Below, piece after piece: positions 31,974-40,160 of a stretch of 64,000 nt of DNA; position 1 is the first letter of the stretch, and every line of letters begins with the position of its first letter. Where the stretch lies: the NCBI RefSeq assembly GCF_901686465.1, contig NZ_LR594487.1, positions 3,113,773 to 3,177,772 on the forward strand, written 5' to 3'. The position numbers were made by a program, and so were the translations under genes. The notes below the pieces were generated by a model that was given only the letters and a program-made list of their open reading frames with translations, was not told the origin of the DNA and searched no databases. This stretch comes from Halorubrum sp. DM2 (lineage in GTDB: Archaea; Halobacteriota; Halobacteria; Halobacteriales; Haloferacaceae).

Positions 31974-34900
31974 CTACCTCCGGAAGGTGAGCGAGGCGTC
32001 GCCGTCCAGCCGTAGCCGCGCGATGTCCCCGGAGAAGCCGAACGTGTCGCGGTCGTCATCGACCGTGCCGCTGGCGACGGCACCGTCCGCGTCGTCCGCC
32101 GCCTCGGCTCCCCACGGCCCGTCGCGTTTCGCGATCGACCCGGTCGTCTCGACGAGGTAGCTCGCCTCGACGCCGTCGCCGACGACGACGAGCTCGTGCG
32201 GCAGGTCGTGCTCCGTTCCGAGCGTCCCGGGATCGACGGGGTCGCCGTCGACCCGAACGACCGGGTCGCCGTCGACCTGGAACTCCGTGAACTCGCCGGT
32301 GACCTCGTAGGCGTCGACCCCGCCCTCGACGGCGGCGGCAACGGCCGACCCGTCGATCGCGTCGTCGGTCGCGCCGTCGCCGGCCGCGACGCTCCCGTCC
32401 GTCCCGAACGCGTACGCGAGCCGGTCGGTCGTGTGGCTACCGTCGATCTCGACGGTGCGGACGGTCGCGCCGAGCTCGTCCGGGTCGACGGTCTCGCCGT
32501 CCAGCCGGACCGGAACGTCGTCGTCGACCTCGAAGGCGGTGAACTCGCCGGTGATCTCGTAGGAGTCGATACCGCCCTCAACGTGGCCCGAGACGGTCGT
32601 CCCGTCGATCTCGTCGCTCTCGTTGGCGCGCGCGCCGGGAGCGACGCTCCCGTCGACGGTGAACGTGTAGTCGATCCGGTCGTAGGTGACGCTCCCGTCG
32701 ATGACGAGGGTCTTCGCCTCCGTCGGCGCGTCGGTCGAGTCGCCGTCCCCGCTCGTGTCGTTCGAACCGCCGGCGTCGGAATCGGTGTCGTCTGACGTGG
32801 AGCCGGTGACGTCGGACGCGGAGTCGTCCGTCTCGTCGTCGGACTCCTCCGTCTCCGAGACGACCAACTCCGACGGCTCGACCGTCTCGCCGTCCAGCCG
32901 GACCGGCACGTCGCCGTCGACGTCGAACGCGGTGAACTCTCCCGTGACCTCGTAGGAGTCGATTCCGCCTTCCACCTGTCCGGTGACGGCCGTCCCGTCG
33001 ATCGCGTCGTCCGGGTTGGCCCGCGGACCGGCCGTGACGCTCCCCTCGACGGTGAACGTGTAGTCGACCCGGTCGTACGTGTCGCTCCCGTCGATGACGA
33101 GCTCCTTGCCGTCGGTCGAATCGTCCGTCGGGCCGCTGTCCCCGCTCGTGGAATCGCTGTCATCGGACGTGGAGCCGTCCGTCTCATCGTCGGACTCCTC
33201 TGTCTCCGAGACGACTAACTCCGACGGCTCGACCGTTTCGCCGTCCAGCCGGACCGCGGCGTCGCCGTCGACTTGGAAGTCCGTGAACTCGCCGGTCACC
33301 CAGAAGGAATCGATTCCGCCCTCGACCTGCCCGGAGACGGTCGTCCCGTCGATCGCGTCGTCCGGGTTGGCCCGCGGACCGGCCGCGACGCTCCCGTCGA
33401 CGGTGAACGTGTACGTGATCCGGTCGTACGTGTCGCTCCCGTCGACGACGAGTTCCCGGCTGCCGTCCGGTCGGGTCGCCGCGGAGTCGTCGGTCGAGTC
33501 GTCGGTCTCCTCCGACTCGGAGCCGTCGGTCGACCCCGACGACGCCGGCTCGGGGTTCGGGAACGGGCACGATCCCTCCCGGGTTATCGACGAGCTCGAC
33601 GCCGTCGAGTTCTCTAAGGTGATCTCCCTGCCGGTCACGTCGATGGTCGAGTCCTCGACGACGCCGCCGCTCGCGTCCTCGAAGTTGATCCCGTCGCGGC
33701 TCGATCCGGACTGGTGGATACAGCAGTTCCGGACGACCGAGTCGTCCGCCTCGACCAGTCGGACCGCCTCGCGGCCGGACGCCGATCCGGTGATGCTGAC
33801 GTTCTCCATCCGGATCCAGTGGGGCTCCGGCGACGTCTGCTGCCACTCGCGCCAGGAGATCGTACCGGGTCGCCCCCGACGGACCGCCCACATCCGGTCG
33901 ATGTCCACCTGAACGCGAGTGTTCTCGACGGAGAGGCTCCGACCCTGCGGCGAGAGGTTGATCATGGCGATCCCGTTGGGCGCGTTCCTGCCCACGAGCT
34001 CGCAGTCGCGGACTTCCGCCCCCGCCGGGATCGGCTGGGCCCCTTCGATCTGGACGCCCTGCTCGATCTGAACCCCGCGCATCCCGAAGCCGGTGGAGAT
34101 GTCACCCAGCTCCGGCCCGGTGTACTTCTCGAAGTCGATCTCGACCGTACAGTTCTCGATGTAGCTCCCCTCCCCGCCGATGCGTACGTTCGCGGCGTTG
34201 TTGTTGAGGAAGTAGCAGTCGACGATCTCCACCTGTCCGGGCGTCCGAGAGGTGTACGTGCCGTTGTTGCCGAACTCGCGGAAGTCACACCCCTCGATGC
34301 GGACGGTCCCCTTGTTCGTCCAGCCGACCCAGACGCCGATCCGCCCGTTGCCCCTCGCGTACCCGTCGACGCGGGACCCCTTCTTCGCGACCGCGTTCCG
34401 CAGGACCCCCCGCCCGTCCTCGCTCGTGACCGCGAGCAGGAAGGCGCTGACCTGTCCCGAGTTGTCGGTGAGTCCCCGCCCGAGGAACTCGACGTCCTGA
34501 ATGTGGAACCGGTTCCGGCACCTGAGCCGGATCCCGGTCGTCGTGTCGTCGGCGCGCATGTCGACGTCGACGTTCTCGATGAGCACGTCGTCCGGCACCG
34601 GGTCGTAGTTGAACAGGAACCCGGTGTGGCCGGTCGGGGGGACGAACCGCACGTCGCCCTCGCCGAGCACCCCGACGCGGTCGGCGTCGATCTCGAACTC
34701 CCCGTCGAACAGGTACTCGCCCTCGGGGAACCGCACCAGCGTCCCCTCGGTGAGCGCGTCGTCGAGACGATCGTTCACCGCCCCGTTCCCGGACGGGTCC
34801 AGCCCGAGGTCGTCGACCGCGTTCAGCACCCGATCGAACTCGATCCCGTGGCGGGTCGTTCCCCCGGCGGCGGCGACCGAACCCGACGAGCCCGCGGCGA

Positions 34901-35105
34901 CCGCGGCCGCGGCCGCTCCGGCCATCTTCAGGTAGCCGCGTCGGTCGAGCAGCCGACTGTCGCCTCGTGGGTCGTCTCCGCCCGCCGCGTCGGTTTCGCG
35001 GTCGTCGCGGACGTCCGCGTCGGCCTCGTAGCCTTCACCTACTCCGTCTTCGCGGCCGTAATTGGTTCCTACTGTGCCGCCGTCGGGTGCCCGTTCTTTG
35101 GACAT
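31974..35105 (-). CDS. Tat-exported right-handed beta-helix protein with five C-terminal repeat domains
   Basis: 1043 residues. A twin-arginine signal (DRRGYLKMAGAAAAAVAAG, about residues 60-80) follows an acidic N-terminus. Residues about 90-500 form a pectate-lyase-like parallel beta-helix (IEFDRVLNAVDDLGLDPSGN; VLIENVDVDMRADDTTTGIR; CDFREFGNNGTYTSRTPGQV; EIVDCYFLNNNAANVRIGGE). From about residue 545 to the end are five copies of an approximately 80-residue beta domain (YDRITYTFTVDGSVAAGPRA; DAIDGTTVSGQVEGGIDS; RLDGETVEPSELVV), separated by Ser/Thr/Asp linkers and progressively diverged. Likely surface polysaccharide binding or processing. Start ATG 35105 has a TATA-like GAATATC near -30. 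Confidence 0.85.
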   Translation of the reverse strand: MSKERAPDGGTVGTNYGREDGVGEGYEADADVRDDRETDAAGGDDPRGDSRLLDRRGYLKMAGAAAAAVAAGSSGSVAAAGGTTRHGIEFDRVLNAVDDLGLDPSGNGAVNDRLDDALTEGTLVRFPEGEYLFDGEFEIDADRVGVLGEGDVRFVPPTGHTGFLFNYDPVPDDVLIENVDVDMRADDTTTGIRLRCRNRFHIQDVEFLGRGLTDNSGQVSAFLLAVTSEDGRGVLRNAVAKKGSRVDGYARGNGRIGVWVGWTNKGTVRIEGCDFREFGNNGTYTSRTPGQVEIVDCYFLNNNAANVRIGGEGSYIENCTVEIDFEKYTGPELGDISTGFGMRGVQIEQGVQIEGAQPIPAGAEVRDCELVGRNAPNGIAMINLSPQGRSLSVENTRVQVDIDRMWAVRRGRPGTISWREWQQTSPEPHWIRMENVSITGSASGREAVRLVEADDSVVRNCCIHQSGSSRDGINFEDASGGVVEDSTIDVTGREITLENSTASSSSITREGSCPFPNPEPASSGSTDGSESEETDDSTDDSAATRPDGSRELVVDGSDTYDRITYTFTVDGSVAAGPRANPDDAIDGTTVSGQVEGGIDSFWVTGEFTDFQVDGDAAVRLDGETVEPSELVVSETEESDDETDGSTSDDSDSTSGDSGPTDDSTDGKELVIDGSDTYDRVDYTFTVEGSVTAGPRANPDDAIDGTAVTGQVEGGIDSYEVTGEFTAFDVDGDVPVRLDGETVEPSELVVSETEESDDETDDSASDVTGSTSDDTDSDAGGSNDTSGDGDSTDAPTEAKTLVIDGSVTYDRIDYTFTVDGSVAPGARANESDEIDGTTVSGHVEGGIDSYEITGEFTAFEVDDDVPVRLDGETVDPDELGATVRTVEIDGSHTTDRLAYAFGTDGSVAAGDGATDDAIDGSAVAAAVEGGVDAYEVTGEFTEFQVDGDPVVRVDGDPVDPGTLGTEHDLPHELVVVGDGVEASYLVETTGSIAKRDGPWGAEAADDADGAVASGTVDDDRDTFGFSGDIARLRLDGDASLTFRR
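31977..33480 (-). repeat. five tandem copies of an approximately 80-aa extracellular domain
   Basis: Copies lie at about 33475-33205, 33115-32845, 32720-32465, 32465-32215 and 32215-31977 (approximate). The first three are nearly alike; the fourth loses part of the YDR motif and the fifth keeps only GSI, DTFGFSGD and the RLDGDASL ending. Conserved core: DGS-TYDR--YTF-V-GSV, AIDGT-V-G-VEGGIDS, V-RLDGE-V-P-EL. Confidence 0.8.
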
Positions 35106-35456
35106 GGCCGGGATTTCCGAGGTTACTATGATATTCGTTTTCGCCAGTAACTGACCGGGTGGGGACGGATGCCCCCGCTTGGTTACCAAGTGGTGGCCGG
35201 GTGTTACCGGCACCGTTCATTTCACGGTAGGAGGTGTCTACCACCCAACCTATCCGGATAGAATCCAGTAATCCGTTCATAGCCACGAGTAGGACACCCT
35301 TACCGAAGGAAACGGGGGGATCGATTGAGCGATCGTGCCGGCATCGAGATCCAGCGGTCCGCCGGCGCGCAGAGAGGGCCGGCGCGCAGAGAGGGCCACC
35401 GGGAAGGGACCGCGTCGGTCGCGGTCAGTTCCGGTCGCCGCCCGAGGCGACTGCGC
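35106..35456. other. intergenic region with promoter and short tandem duplication
   Basis: 350 nt between the two beta-helix genes. The minus-strand promoter of the larger gene is near 35130-35139. A 17-bp unit gccggcgcgcagagagg is duplicated in tandem at 35361-35377 and 35378-35394. No gene seen. Confidence 0.55.
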
Positions 35457-37229
35457 TCACGGTCGGTTCAGGACCCGCCCGACGGGGACCCCGTCCTCCA
35501 GCGCGTCGACGCCGATCCGGAGCGAGTCGGAGCCGGCGGCCAGCAGCGCGGAGGCGGCGGGACCGAGCCCGAGACAGACGTCGTCGGTCCCGGAGCTTCG
35601 GGCGAGCGTCCGGAGCACGGACGGGTCCGTGAGTTCGATCCCGGACCCGTCGTCGCCGAACCGCTCCAAGACCGTTCCGACGCCGAGACACAGGAGGTCG
35701 TCGTCGGAGTTCGCCGGGTCAACCTCGACGACGACCGGGTGGCCGTCCGTCCGGATCGCGCCCCCGGTCACCGCGCTCTTCGGCGAGCTGTCCAGGAGGA
35801 CCCCGTCCCGGTCCGCGCCGCGGCAGGTTATCTCGCAGTCCGTCACCCTCGATCCCGGTGCCGATTGGAGGTCTATCGCGACGCCCCCGGACGCGTCCCC
35901 GCCGACCGTGACGTTCCGTAGTCGCGTCCAGTGCGGCCCCGGCGGCCGCTGCCGGTCCGGTCGGAACGGGAGCGCTCCCACCGGTCCCCGGCGCACCGCC
36001 GGCGTCCCGTCGATGTCACAGCGGATCTCCGTGTCGCGGACGGTGAGGTTCCGGGCCACCGGCGACTGTTCGATGACCGACTGCGACAGCGGCGACGAGC
36101 GAGCGTGGAGCGTACAGCCGCGGATCTCCGCGCCGCCCGGAAGCGCCGGTGCGTCCGTCCGCTGGATGCCCTGCTCGACGACGATCGCCCGGGTGTTGAA
36201 CTCCGTCGAGGTGTCTACCGTCCCGCCGGTGTATCTGTCGAGGTCTATCTCGACCGTACAGTTCTCGACGTAGCTCCCCGCGCCGCCGATGCGCGGGCCG
36301 CAGACGTTGTTGTTGAGGAAGTAGCAGCCGACGACCTCGACGTTCCCGGGCGTTCGGGAGCCGTACACGCCGTTGTTACCGAACTCGCGGAAATCGCAGT
36401 TCTCGATGCGGACCGTCCCCTTGTTCGACCAGCCGACCCACACGCCTATCCGACCGTTTCCGCCCTCGTATCCGTCGATCCGAGACCCCTTCTTCGCCAC
36501 CACGTTCCGCAGGACTCCGCGCCCGTTCTCGCTGCGGACCGCGAGGAGGAACGCGCTCGTCGTCCCGCCGGACGAGGGGTTCGTCCCGCGCCCGACGAAC
36601 TCGACGTTCTCGACGTGAAAATGGTGCCGACAGTTGAGCCGGATTCCGGCCGTCGTCGCCGGCGCGCGGATATCGATATCGACGTTCTCGACGAGGACGT
36701 CGTCGACGGCCGCTCCCTGTCCGTCGAACAGCAGTCTGTCGAACCCGAAGTCTGGGGAGAGTTCGACGGCCTCCAGTCCGAGAATCCCGACGCGCTCGGC
36801 GTCGAGGGACACGGAACCGCCGAACCGGTAGCTCCCCTTCGGAAACGCCAGCAGCGTCCCGTCGTTCGACAGCGCGTCCTCGACGTCGTCCTCCGCCGCG
36901 ACCTCGCCCGACGGGTCCAGTCCGAGGTCGTTGACCGCGTTCAGCACCCGGTCGAACTCGATCCCGTGGCGGCTACCGAGCCGGTCCGCGTCGAACTCGA
37001 TCCGTGCGCCGTCGCCGTCCGTTCCGTTTCCGGACGCGTCCGCTCCCGGATCGGCCGAGCCGTCTGTCGGTTCCGCGGAGTTCCCGTCCAGACAGCCGGC
37101 GACCGACGCCGCGGCGGCACCGAGGGCCGCGAGGTAGGGGCGTCTGCCGCAGCGTCGCTCGGGGTCGCCGCCGAGATTCGCCCCTCCGGTCCGGTCGTCG
37201 GAGCCGCCGTCGTCTGACTTCCGGTTCAT
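35457..37229 (-). CDS. beta-helix lipoprotein, paralog of the repeat-bearing protein
   Basis: 590 residues. RRPYLAALGAAAASVAGC gives a Tat-like lipoprotein signal with lipobox cysteine at about residue 47. The rest is a parallel beta-helix strongly resembling the neighbour at 31974: IEFDRVLNAVNDLGLDPSGE, VLVENVDIDIRAPATTAGIR, GVWVGWSNKGTVRIENCDFR, REFGNNGVYGSRTPGNVEVV and YFLNNNVCGPRIGGAGSYVE. It lacks the C-terminal repeats. The start overlaps the stop of the phosphatase-family gene (ATGA). Local duplication followed by domain gain or loss is inferred. Confidence 0.85.
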   Translation of the reverse strand: MNRKSDDGGSDDRTGGANLGGDPERRCGRRPYLAALGAAAASVAGCLDGNSAEPTDGSADPGADASGNGTDGDGARIEFDADRLGSRHGIEFDRVLNAVNDLGLDPSGEVAAEDDVEDALSNDGTLLAFPKGSYRFGGSVSLDAERVGILGLEAVELSPDFGFDRLLFDGQGAAVDDVLVENVDIDIRAPATTAGIRLNCRHHFHVENVEFVGRGTNPSSGGTTSAFLLAVRSENGRGVLRNVVAKKGSRIDGYEGGNGRIGVWVGWSNKGTVRIENCDFREFGNNGVYGSRTPGNVEVVGCYFLNNNVCGPRIGGAGSYVENCTVEIDLDRYTGGTVDTSTEFNTRAIVVEQGIQRTDAPALPGGAEIRGCTLHARSSPLSQSVIEQSPVARNLTVRDTEIRCDIDGTPAVRRGPVGALPFRPDRQRPPGPHWTRLRNVTVGGDASGGVAIDLQSAPGSRVTDCEITCRGADRDGVLLDSSPKSAVTGGAIRTDGHPVVVEVDPANSDDDLLCLGVGTVLERFGDDGSGIELTDPSVLRTLARSSGTDDVCLGLGPAASALLAAGSDSLRIGVDALEDGVPVGRVLNRP

Positions 37230-38896
37230 CGGTACCCGAGTCCGCGGAGGCGCTCCTCGACCGCCTCGTCGCTTCCCGGCCCGTCGGTCGCGGCGGCGGA
37301 CCCGCGGCGGTCCAGTCTGGTCACCTCGCGAGTCGCCGGCGGCGAACCGGGTTCGAACGCCTCCGACAGGACTCGACCCTGCGCGGCCGTCGGAACCGGC
37401 TCGCCGAGCCCGTGGAGCAGGGTCGGCGTCACGTCGACGACCGAGGCACCCTCCACCGTGGCCCCGGCCGCTATCGAGGGGCCGCGGGCGAAGAACACGC
37501 CCTCCGGGCGGTGGTAGCCGGCGATCCCGTCGGCGTCGACGACGGCCTCGTCGGCGAGTCCGGGCTTGACGTGGTACCCCTCGACGCCCTCGACGACCAC
37601 GTCGGGGGCGAACTCGTCCTCCGGATTGAGGTCGTCGCCGTCGTGAACCGAGAGCACCGGATCGCCGGTCTCGGGGTCCGTGAGCGCCGAGAGCGCGGCC
37701 ATCACGTCGGCCTTGACCCGGTCGCGGTCGGCCGGGTCGACGGCCCCGTCCTCGAAGCGATCGGTGTCGTTGACGTACACGCTTCCCAGCCCGTGGAGGA
37801 ACGCCCGCGTCCGCTCGGAGTCGACGTCGTAGAGGGCGTGGTCGCCGGGGACGGTCCGGGCCGCCCTGTCGACGACGGACGCGGGGAGCCGCTCGACGAG
37901 CGTCTTGTCGTCGACGCCGATCCGCGCCAGCGCACTCAGGACGCGCGACTTTGTCATCCCGGTCCGCGAGAGCGCGGCCCGGAGTCCGGTCGGCTCCTTC
38001 GGCGTCAACAGCCCGGCGTCCGCTAGCGCCCGGTTCACGTTGACGATCCGCGAGACCGGCCCGAACCCGTGGTCGGAGACGACGTAGAGGGTCGCGTCCA
38101 GCCGGTCGCAGTACGCCATCACCTCCCCGAGGACCGCGTCCAGCTCTCGGTAGTGGTCCAGGAGTACGTCCTCGTCCCAGATCAGGTGTTGGAGCCGGTC
38201 GGGCGCGGTGAACGTGAAGAAGAACAGCCGCCAGTCCTCCCGCTCCATGAGCGACCGCAACAGCTCGCGGCGCGCCGCGAACAGCGCCGCGAAGTCCTCC
38301 CGGAACTCCTCGCGTCGGTCGTCACCGTACCGGTGCCACTTGAGGCCGACGCGGTACTCCGGAATGCGCTCGCGGATCTCCTCGCCCAACGCCGGCGGGT
38401 AGGTGAACCCGTCCGCGTCGGACGTCGGCGTCATCATCCCGGCGACCATCGTCCCGTCCTCGCCGACGCCGCCGGCGGGGTACGTCATCGGGACGTTCGC
38501 GACGATCGCCGGCGAGAGCAGCTCCCACAGCGGGGGCACTCGGAGGTCCGTCCGGTTGTACGGCCGTTGGCTGTGGTCGGCGTCGAGCTTCGTGAACTCG
38601 TACAGGCCGTGGCGGTCGGGCCAGGTACCCGTCGCGATGGAGGGCCACGCGACCGGCGTGTTCGCCGGCGTCGTACTCCGGAGCGGTCCGGCGGCCCCCT
38701 CGGCGACTAACTGGGCGAACGCGGGTAGCTCGCCCGCCTCGGTCCACCGGTCGACGAGCGACCACGGGACGCCGTCGAGACCCAGAACGAACGCGCGGTC
38801 GCCGGCTTCGCTCACCGGAACCGCCCCCGTCGACACGGGTCGATCCGAATCATCGTGCCCCGCTTCGCGAGGGATCCCGTTTGTTATGCTTGTCAT
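37226..38896 (-). CDS. alkaline phosphatase superfamily protein (type I phosphodiesterase-like)
   Basis: 556 residues, no signal peptide. Metal and nucleophile region: FVLGLDGVPWSLVDRWTEAG (Asp) and STTPANTPVAWPSIATGTWP (Thr candidate, about residue 75), with TLYVVSDHGFGPVSRIVNVN (Asp-His) and EGYHVKPGLADEAVVDADG further on (His). Similar archaeal proteins are phosphodiesterases or phosphoglycan-modifying enzymes. CATAACAAAC overlaps the first codons, so the true start may be GTG 38836, which would lose 20 disordered residues. 31 nt downstream of the lyase-like gene. Confidence 0.82.
   Translation of the reverse strand: MTSITNGIPREAGHDDSDRPVSTGAVPVSEAGDRAFVLGLDGVPWSLVDRWTEAGELPAFAQLVAEGAAGPLRSTTPANTPVAWPSIATGTWPDRHGLYEFTKLDADHSQRPYNRTDLRVPPLWELLSPAIVANVPMTYPAGGVGEDGTMVAGMMTPTSDADGFTYPPALGEEIRERIPEYRVGLKWHRYGDDRREEFREDFAALFAARRELLRSLMEREDWRLFFFTFTAPDRLQHLIWDEDVLLDHYRELDAVLGEVMAYCDRLDATLYVVSDHGFGPVSRIVNVNRALADAGLLTPKEPTGLRAALSRTGMTKSRVLSALARIGVDDKTLVERLPASVVDRAARTVPGDHALYDVDSERTRAFLHGLGSVYVNDTDRFEDGAVDPADRDRVKADVMAALSALTDPETGDPVLSVHDGDDLNPEDEFAPDVVVEGVEGYHVKPGLADEAVVDADGIAGYHRPEGVFFARGPSIAAGATVEGASVVDVTPTLLHGLGEPVPTAAQGRVLSEAFEPGSPPATREVTRLDRRGSAAATDGPGSDEAVEERLRGLGYR
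38879..38888 (-). promoter_or_regulatory. TAACAA element near the phosphatase-family start
   Basis: CATAACAAAC lies just downstream of ATG 38896 and 52 nt upstream of the alternative GTG 38836. If active, it argues for the later start. Confidence 0.3.
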
Positions 38897-38927
38897 ACTC
38901 GCCTGAGCCGTCAGTAACGGTCGAACG

Positions 38928-40160
38928 TCACCCGAGGTCGAGCTCGAAGCGATTGGCGTGGGTCAGCGTCGTCCACCCGAGGATCCGCCGCTCGTACAGC
39001 GGCCGCCCCATCGACTCGACGACGCGCCGGAACTCGGGGCGGGACCACCGCGAGTGCGCGAGCTCGTACACCGACCCCGCCGCCGTCCGGTCCGTGTCGG
39101 TGTACCCGTTCTCGCCGGTCCCCCACTCCCACTCGTCGGCGTCGAGCACGTACGGCCGATGGCCTTCGAAGGCTCGGCAGAGCGCGCTCTCGTCGTCTCC
39201 CGGGAGGCGGTAGCCGTAGAGGTCGACGCCGTAGTGGCGGGCGATCTCCGCGGTGAGGGTCAGCGCCTTCAGCCCGTACACCGAGTACTCCAGCCCGTCG
39301 ACCCGTCCGATCTCGTGTTTCAAGAGGCCGTCCGGCTGGAGCTGGTCGAGCGCGCGCTCGCGCCAGTCGCCGAACGCCAGCGACAGCGCGTCGCGGTCGT
39401 CGAGGTAGGCCGCCGCGGTCGCTCGCGCGAGGATCCACCAAGCGTAGATGTTGTTTTTGACCGTTCCGACGTACCGCTGTTCCCCTCGCCCGGCTTCGAG
39501 GTCAGCGAGGTACGTCTCGACCCACGTCCGGAGCTCCGCCCGGTCGGCCTCCGCGGTCGACCACTGCGGGGAGTCGCGGACGAGCGCCGCGCCGTACAGG
39601 AGCGTCGGAACGGTGATGTGGAGTTCGATCGAGAAGTACGTCTCGCCGAAGTTCCGACCGGAGGGATACATCCGCGTGTCGGGGTCGAGAAACCAGTGGT
39701 CGAGCAGCTCGATCGCCTCGCGGGCGAACCGTTCCTCGGACGTGAACGCGTACGCCAGCCCGAGGTCGCGGACCCGCGTACCCATCTCGATCGCGGCCTG
39801 GTAGTCGGGGCGCTCCTCGCCGGTCGCGAACCGATTCTCGTCGACGCCGTCCGGAGAGCCGTCGTCGACGACGCTCAACGGCGTCGCGCCGAGCGCGCGC
39901 TCCGCGTCGCGCAGCTGGGCGTCGTACGCCGACCGCCAGGGCTCCTCGTCGTCGCCCACCCGGTCCCGGACCGCGACCACCTCGTTGCCGTCGAGGAACC
40001 CGGCGTACACGGCGGGATCGTCTCGGATCTCTTCGGGCGCGCCGGAGTCGGTCGTGTTCGACCCGGAGCCGCAGCCGGCGAGGACCCCCGCGGCCCCGAG
40101 CGCCGCGGCCCCGCGCAGGAGGTCGCGACGCGAAGCCCCGTCGCCGTCGCGCTCGGTCAC
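38928..40160 (-). CDS. alginate-lyase-like Tat lipoprotein
   Basis: 410 residues. N-terminus SRRDLLRGAAALGAAGVLAG followed by C gives a Tat lipoprotein signal. The remainder is an alpha/alpha barrel resembling the alginate lyase family: AIELLDHWFLDPDTRMYPSG (about residue 160), GETYFSIELHITVPTLLYGA, VKNNIYAWWILARATAAAYL (NN-x5-W type motif, about residue 245) and LLKHEIGRVDGLEYSVYGLK. It probably cleaves a uronic-acid-containing polysaccharide outside the cell, consistent with uronate synthesis elsewhere in the window; the substrate is inferred. Start overlaps the propeller gene by 4 nt. Confidence 0.82.
   Translation of the reverse strand: MTERDGDGASRRDLLRGAAALGAAGVLAGCGSGSNTTDSGAPEEIRDDPAVYAGFLDGNEVVAVRDRVGDDEEPWRSAYDAQLRDAERALGATPLSVVDDGSPDGVDENRFATGEERPDYQAAIEMGTRVRDLGLAYAFTSEERFAREAIELLDHWFLDPDTRMYPSGRNFGETYFSIELHITVPTLLYGAALVRDSPQWSTAEADRAELRTWVETYLADLEAGRGEQRYVGTVKNNIYAWWILARATAAAYLDDRDALSLAFGDWRERALDQLQPDGLLKHEIGRVDGLEYSVYGLKALTLTAEIARHYGVDLYGYRLPGDDESALCRAFEGHRPYVLDADEWEWGTGENGYTDTDRTAAGSVYELAHSRWSRPEFRRVVESMGRPLYERRILGWTTLTHANRFELDLG

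Noticed and set aside
31871-33187. Thr/Arg/Ser-rich 438-codon frame
   Set aside because: Alternate frame of the repeat region of the beta-helix protein; its repetitiveness mirrors the DNA repeats.
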